DNA of 42,455 nucleotides from an uncultured Mediterraneibacter sp. (GTDB lineage Bacteria > Bacillota > Clostridia > Lachnospirales > Lachnospiraceae), in contig CALWLJ010000027.1 of NCBI GenBank assembly GCA_944381495.1, positions 1 to 42,455 of the forward strand, in the 5' to 3' direction. Positions within the stretch are counted from its first letter, which is position 1, and each line of letters opens with the position of its first letter. The translations under genes and the position numbers were made by a program. Below, in pieces: positions 38,543-42,455 of this stretch. Below the pieces are notes generated by a model. That model ran no database searches. It was not told the origin of the DNA and saw only the letters and a program-made list of their open reading frames with translations.

Positions 38543-39421
38543 ATGCTTCTGACACAGAGAATTGAAGAAATGCATCTGCCTTCGGCAGAGAAGACGGCGG
38601 CCGCTTATCTTCTCTCCCAGGGCAGTAAACTGAAGGGACGCTCAACCCGGAAGATTGCTTCCGACGCGTACACCACGCCCGCCACCCTTGTACGCCTGGG
38701 ACAGCGGCTCGGGTATGAGGGATGGACAGATTTCTTTGAAGCATTTCTGGAGGAACGGGAGTATCTGGAACGGCATTTTCAGAATGTGGACGCCAATCGT
38801 CCCTTCTCCCCCGGCGACTCGCAGACAGCGGTGGCAAACAAGATTGCCGCACTCTATACTGAAAGCATTTCTGACACCATGTCTCTGATCAATTATGAGG
38901 TACTTGAGCAGGCCGTGAAATGCATGCTCCGCTCCAGAAATATCCTGATCATGGCCCTCAGTATTTCTCTGGACTGCACCTGGCTGTTCAAACGGAATAT
39001 GCAGAGACTACAGAAAAACGTATTGATCGAGACAAGCAATGCGGAGCAGCTGTGTACCGCCATGGCAGCAACTCCCGATGACTGTGTCATCATGGTAACC
39101 TATTCCGGGTCCCCCACCAAGATCCTGGAAGAAGCACAGATTCTCCATAACAACCATGTACCCATTATCCTGCTTACAGGTCTGGGGGAAAATTCTGTCC
39201 GCCCTCTGGCAGACTACGTACTGGATATTACAACACGAGAGCGGCTTTACTCTAAGATCGGGAATTTCTCCACAGAGGTATCCGTACACCTTCTGCTGGA
39301 CATCCTGTATTCCTGCTATTTTGCCGCTGATTACGAGCAAAACTGGAAGACCCGGCTGACGGTAGCAAAAGAAATGGAAAAATACCGTTCATCCAGAAAC
39401 GAAATAATGCGGGAGCAGTAA
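38543..39421 (+). CDS. MurR/RpiR-family transcriptional regulator
   Basis: The 292-residue protein starts MLLTQRIEEMHLPSAEKTAA, then RSTRKIASDAYTTPATLVRL (helix-turn-helix, residues 34-53) and GYEGWTDFFEAFLEE, all typical of the RpiR N-terminal domain. A SIS sugar-phosphate-binding domain (about 115-250) follows, with CVIMVTYSGSPTKILEEA. These regulators sense phosphosugars and control sugar catabolism. The protein looks complete from its first methionine, yet no ribosome binding site or promoter is visible upstream, where the truncated oxidoreductase begins on the other strand. Expression is therefore doubtful. This is the same layout as the LacI/GH32 junction. Confidence 0.88.
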   Translation: MLLTQRIEEMHLPSAEKTAAAYLLSQGSKLKGRSTRKIASDAYTTPATLVRLGQRLGYEGWTDFFEAFLEEREYLERHFQNVDANRPFSPGDSQTAVANKIAALYTESISDTMSLINYEVLEQAVKCMLRSRNILIMALSISLDCTWLFKRNMQRLQKNVLIETSNAEQLCTAMAATPDDCVIMVTYSGSPTKILEEAQILHNNHVPIILLTGLGENSVRPLADYVLDITTRERLYSKIGNFSTEVSVHLLLDILYSCYFAADYEQNWKTRLTVAKEMEKYRSSRNEIMREQ

Positions 39422-39524
39422 CTGTTCCCGCAGTTCCCGCCTTATCTGCCAGACACGATGCAGCGCCACTGTACTCTGTCCCTGCCGGAAGACCGAGATA
39501 TTTCTATTTTATCCCTTGCTTTTC

Positions 39525-39553
39525 TTGTTCCCTCCCTCCTCCTGTGCTATAAT
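39525..39553 (+). promoter_or_regulatory. Promoter of pncB
   Basis: TTGTTC (39525-39530), 17 bases and consensus TATAAT (39548-39553), with TG one base before the -10 (extended -10). The leader to the pncB ATG is about 130 bases. Confidence 0.8.
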
Positions 39554-39583
39554 CGAAAAGACAACCTGAGGAAGAGACCTGAT

Positions 39584-39647
39584 GCAGGGGATTTTTTTGT
39601 TCCCTGCCAATTATCGATGAACGCAGCCCTCTTTGCGACCGCGTTCA
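39584..39647 (+). other. Structured leader of pncB
   Basis: Two hairpins lie between promoter and start codon: GCAGGG/CCCTGC (39584-39607) with a T7 run in its loop, and TGAACGC/GCGTTCA (39618-39647). Alternatively CCTG-ATG-CAGG followed by GGATTTTTTT could act as a small terminator. I cannot match it to a known riboswitch. Confidence 0.4.
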
Positions 39648-39689
39648 CGCTACCCGAAAATCAAAACAGACAAAAGAGGGAAAATTATT

Positions 39690-41147
39690 ATGAGCGCACA
39701 GAACCTTACGTTGCTGACCGATCTGTATGAACTGACCATGATGCAGGGGTATTTCGAGACCCAGGACAATCAGAACGTCATATTCGACGTGTTTTTCCGT
39801 GACAACCCCAACCAGGGCGGGTACTCCATCATGGCAGGACTGGAACAGGTCATCGATTATATCAAAAATCTGAACTTCTCCTACGACGACGTAGATTATC
39901 TGAGAAGCCTGGGTATTTTCAGTGAAGATTTTCTTCAGTATCTGAGCGGTTTCCATTTCAGCGGAAATATCTACGCTATCCCCGAGGGAAGCGTGATCTT
40001 TCCGAAGGAACCCCTGATCAAAGTCATCGCTCCTATCATGGAGGCCCAGCTGGTAGAGACAGCTATCCTGAACATCATCAACCATCAGTGCCTGATCGCC
40101 ACCAAGGCGTCCCGGGTGGTCTACGCTGCCCAGGGCAACGGAGTCATGGAGTTCGGACTGCGCCGGGCCCAGGGACCGGACGCCGGACTGTACGGAGCCC
40201 GGGCGGCCATGATCGGCGGATGCGTCGGCACATCCAATGTGCTTGCCGGACAGATGTTTGATGTTCCTGTCCTGGGGACTCATGCCCACAGCTGGATCAT
40301 GAGCTTCAAGGACGAATACACTGCATTCAAAGAATATGCAAGACTCTATCCTGACGCCTGCACGCTTCTCGTAGATACATACGACACTCTGAAATCCGGC
40401 GTTCCCAATGCCATCCGGGTTTTCAAAGAGATGCGCGACGCGGGAATCCATCCGAAGAGCTACGGTATCCGGCTGGATTCCGGAGACCTTGCCTACCTGT
40501 CCAAAAAGGCAAGAAAAATGCTGGATGAAGCAGGATTTACCGACGCGGTCATCGCAGCGTCCAACGACCTGGATGAATTCCTGATCAACGACCTGAAGAT
40601 CCAGGGCGCGGCTATCACATCCTGGGGCGTGGGCACCAACCTGATCACGTCCAAAGACTGTCCGTCTTTTGGAGGTGTATACAAGCTGGCGGCCATCCAG
40701 AATGCAGAAGGCGAATTCATCCCGAAGATCAAGATCTCCGAGAACACCGAGAAGATCACTAACCCGGGCAATAAGACCATTTACCGCATCTACGACAAAG
40801 AGACCGGCAAGATCCGCGCCGACCTGATCTGTTTCGCAGATGAAGTATATGATCCGGAAGAGGATCTGCTCCTCTTCGATCCCAAGGCCACCTGGAAGAA
40901 AACAAAGCTCAAAGGCGGCACATACACGATGAAAGAGATCCTGAAGCCGGTGTTCATCAACGGAGAGTGCAAGTATCCTTCTCCCTCAGTCAAAGAGATC
41001 GCTGAATTCTGCCGTCAGGAAAAAGAAACCCTGTGGGATGAGACAAAACGTCTCTTCAATCCGCACAGAGTTTATGTGGATCTCTCCAGGAAGCTCTACG
41101 ACACGAAGGAAGAACTTCTGGACAATGCCAACAGACAGGATGCATAG
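39690..41147 (+). CDS. pncB: Nicotinate phosphoribosyltransferase
   Basis: The 485-residue enzyme joins nicotinate to PRPP, giving nicotinate mononucleotide for NAD salvage, with ATP. It starts MSAQNLTLLTDLYELTMMQG, the typical NAPRTase N terminus. Further motifs are EFGLRRAQGPDAGLYGARAA, VLGTHAHSWIMSF with the phosphorylatable His region, and YGIRLDSGDLAYLSKKAR, a phosphoribosyl-binding region. Length fits the bacterial 480-490 class. The frame is open back to 39633, but GAGGGAAAA lies before the ATG at 39690, matching the family start. It has a clear promoter and a hairpin-rich leader, and is followed 61 bases later by a D-Ala-D-Ala ligase gene without a terminator between, so they may share a transcript. 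Confidence 0.95.
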   Translation: MSAQNLTLLTDLYELTMMQGYFETQDNQNVIFDVFFRDNPNQGGYSIMAGLEQVIDYIKNLNFSYDDVDYLRSLGIFSEDFLQYLSGFHFSGNIYAIPEGSVIFPKEPLIKVIAPIMEAQLVETAILNIINHQCLIATKASRVVYAAQGNGVMEFGLRRAQGPDAGLYGARAAMIGGCVGTSNVLAGQMFDVPVLGTHAHSWIMSFKDEYTAFKEYARLYPDACTLLVDTYDTLKSGVPNAIRVFKEMRDAGIHPKSYGIRLDSGDLAYLSKKARKMLDEAGFTDAVIAASNDLDEFLINDLKIQGAAITSWGVGTNLITSKDCPSFGGVYKLAAIQNAEGEFIPKIKISENTEKITNPGNKTIYRIYDKETGKIRADLICFADEVYDPEEDLLLFDPKATWKKTKLKGGTYTMKEILKPVFINGECKYPSPSVKEIAEFCRQEKETLWDETKRLFNPHRVYVDLSRKLYDTKEELLDNANRQDA

Positions 41148-41208
41148 GCATTTTCAGCCTGTACATTTCTGTATCTGCTAAATATATTATCAAAGGAGCA
41201 ATATTATC

Positions 41209-42273
41209 ATGAAGATCATTGTATTGGCAGGAGGACTGAGCACAGAGCGTGACGTTTCTCTGGTCTCCGCTGCCGGAATCTGTAAAACCCTCTTGGAGAA
41301 AGGACATGACGCCTATCTGCTGGATGTATATATGGGACTGGAGAATCCTCCGGAAAATCTGGAAGATGTATTCACACTCCCCGGACACGGCCTGGAGATC
41401 GCGGGCAACATTTCCGAGGAAGAACCGGATCTGGCGGCTGTAAAAGCCTCCCGCCCGGATCAGTCAGACTGTTTCCTCGGTCCCAACGTGATCGAGCTCT
41501 GCCGCCTGGCAGACATTACATTTATCGGACTTCACGGCGGAGAGGGAGAGAACGGCAAACTTCAGGCAACCTTTGACCTGCTGGGCATCCGCTATACAGG
41601 CCCCTCTTCACTGGGCTGCGCGGTAGCCATGGACAAAGGCCTGACCAAACAGATCTTTCTCCAGTCCGGCATCGACACCCCAATGGGCGTCAGCCTGCAT
41701 AAGTCCGAGAAGGACAGAAGTCTTGCATCCATGGGCCTGTCCCTTCCGGTCGTTATCAAGCCCTGCTCCGGAGGCTCCAGTATCGGCGTCTATATCGTCA
41801 GCACCGAGGAAGAGTACCGGGAAGCGCTGGAGAAATCCTTCCGCTACGAAGATGAACTTGTCATAGAAACCTATATCAAAGGCCGGGAATTCGCCTGCGG
41901 CATCATCGACGGCGAGGCGCTGCCGCCCATCGAGATCATCCCGAAGACCGGATTCTTCGACTACGCTAACAAATATCAGGACGGAGCCACCATGGAAGTC
42001 TGCCCGGCGGACATCCCCGAAGAAATCTCCGACCGTATGAAAGAACTGACTACCAAAGCTTATTACGCGCTGAAACTGAATGTCTACAGCCGGGCTGATT
42101 TTCTGCTGGATGCAGACGGAAACCTGTACTGTCTGGAGATGAACACGCTCCCCGGCATGACTGCCGCCAGCCTGCTTCCCAAAGAAGCCCGGGCCATCGG
42201 CATCGAATACGGCGACCTGTGCGAACTCATCATCCAGAAATCCCTGGACGCAAGATACGCTGTGAACGCTTAG
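41209..42273 (+). CDS. ddl: D-alanine--D-alanine ligase family protein
   Basis: The 354-residue ATP-grasp enzyme makes the D-Ala-D-Ala dipeptide of peptidoglycan, or a relative thereof. The N-terminal block is VLAGGLSTERDVSLVSAAGI, followed by FIGLHGGEGENGKLQ, the ATP-binding loop KPCSGGSSIGVYIV and the metal-binding ADFLLDADGNLYCLEMN with TLPGMT. An insertion around residues 45-95 is longer than in E. coli DdlB. AAAGGAGC lies about ten bases before the ATG. The last codons (AVNA and stop) lie inside the first unit of a 91-bp tandem repeat, so the repeat supplies the stop codon. Another ligase of the family could make a different depsipeptide; D-Ala-D-Ala is the default. Confidence 0.9.
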   Translation: MKIIVLAGGLSTERDVSLVSAAGICKTLLEKGHDAYLLDVYMGLENPPENLEDVFTLPGHGLEIAGNISEEEPDLAAVKASRPDQSDCFLGPNVIELCRLADITFIGLHGGEGENGKLQATFDLLGIRYTGPSSLGCAVAMDKGLTKQIFLQSGIDTPMGVSLHKSEKDRSLASMGLSLPVVIKPCSGGSSIGVYIVSTEEEYREALEKSFRYEDELVIETYIKGREFACGIIDGEALPPIEIIPKTGFFDYANKYQDGATMEVCPADIPEEISDRMKELTTKAYYALKLNVYSRADFLLDADGNLYCLEMNTLPGMTAASLLPKEARAIGIEYGDLCELIIQKSLDARYAVNA

Positions 42274-42455
42274 CGAGGTATTTTCGAGCTTAGCGTGAAC
42301 GCGCGCACGGACACTTGGCGAGGTATTTTCGAGCCTAGTGACCGGGTGCCATGTGAACGCTTAGCGAGGTTCTTTCGCGCTTAGCGTGAACGCGCGCACG
42401 GACACTTGGCGAGGTATTTTCGAGCCTAGTGACCGGGTGCCATGTGAACGCTTAG
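42261..42455. repeat. 91-bp tandem repeat array with paired hairpins, running off the window
   Basis: Units start at 42261, 42352 and 42443 (exactly 91 bases apart); the third is cut by the window edge. Units 1 and 2 differ at three positions. Each holds two hairpins with the same core GCGAGGTATTTTCGAGC: ACGCTTAGC/GCTTAGCGT and CACTTGGC/GCCTAGTG, each with one T-T mismatch at the same place. Unit 1 overlaps the ligase stop codon. Confidence 0.9.

Noticed and set aside
37704-38852. Full-length 382-codon oxidoreductase gene
   Set aside because: The first 100 or so codons are antisense to the RpiR N-terminal domain and have no similarity to flavoproteins; only the FAD/NAD part is real.
42261-42455. 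CRISPR array
   Set aside because: The repeats are contiguous 91-base units without unique spacers, and no cas gene is visible.

Overview
The window reads as a chromosomal segment of a gut-type Firmicute, most likely a Lachnospiraceae. Base composition is mixed to about half GC, AGGAGG-type ribosome binding sites are strong, there is an HrcA/CIRCE-controlled small heat shock protein, and the gene families (YczE and DUF624 membrane proteins, a GH3 enzyme with inverted domain order, a DUF4869 cassette, GHKL/LytTR regulators) are typical of that family. I cannot name a genus. I see no rRNA, tRNA, CRISPR array or complete insertion sequence.

Layout. Positions 1-1175 are a toxin-antitoxin graveyard: the end of a DinJ/RelB antitoxin, a yafQ toxin killed by an internal TGA, and deleted remnants of Phd, RelE and an ATP-binding protein. 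Positions 1306-4486 hold a SulP transporter followed by a RelA/SpoT-domain gene. Next come a GH2 beta-mannosidase and an OmpR-type two-component system (4661-9825), then a small membrane-protein operon (10190-11729) and the CIRCE-controlled Hsp20 gene. Positions 14124-17170 hold an AT-rich Septu-like PtuA/PtuB pair with two downstream genes. Positions 17608-24388 hold a membrane-anchored GH3 enzyme, a GHKL/LytTR two-component system and a P-loop/DUF4869 cassette, all on the minus strand. A TetR gene and glgB flank a long hairpin. Positions 27389-29101 contain mazG, a frameshifted YczE paralogue and a type I toxin with a predicted antisense RNA. A LacI-headed operon of envelope proteins runs from 32869 down to 29154.

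From 32868 to 38542 the sequence is rich in broken genes: a GH32 gene without its start and nucleophile, a truncated ATP-binding protein, a HAD phosphatase with a stop codon, and an FAD/NAD oxidoreductase without its N-terminal part. Intact genes between and after them are fructokinase, TetR, RpiR, nicotinate phosphoribosyltransferase and a D-Ala-D-Ala ligase family gene.

How the parts fit. Several transcription units are legible: promoter plus CIRCE plus hsp20 plus terminator; autoregulatory direct repeats before the OmpR-type regulator; a sucrose set (LacI, GH32, fructokinase) that is now damaged; and a type I toxin whose mRNA and antisense RNA share one two-way terminator.

The most unusual material lies outside coding regions. 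There are two copies of a long hairpin whose stem covaries while its loop stays constant (10021-10158, 25267-25335). Two copies of a structured element sit just after terminators (17490-17541, 37596-37647). A 47-bp perfect palindrome overlaps a promoter, an 81-bp promoter segment is duplicated, and a 91-bp tandem repeat starts inside the last gene and runs off the window. Two head-to-head junctions lie exactly at regulator start codons.
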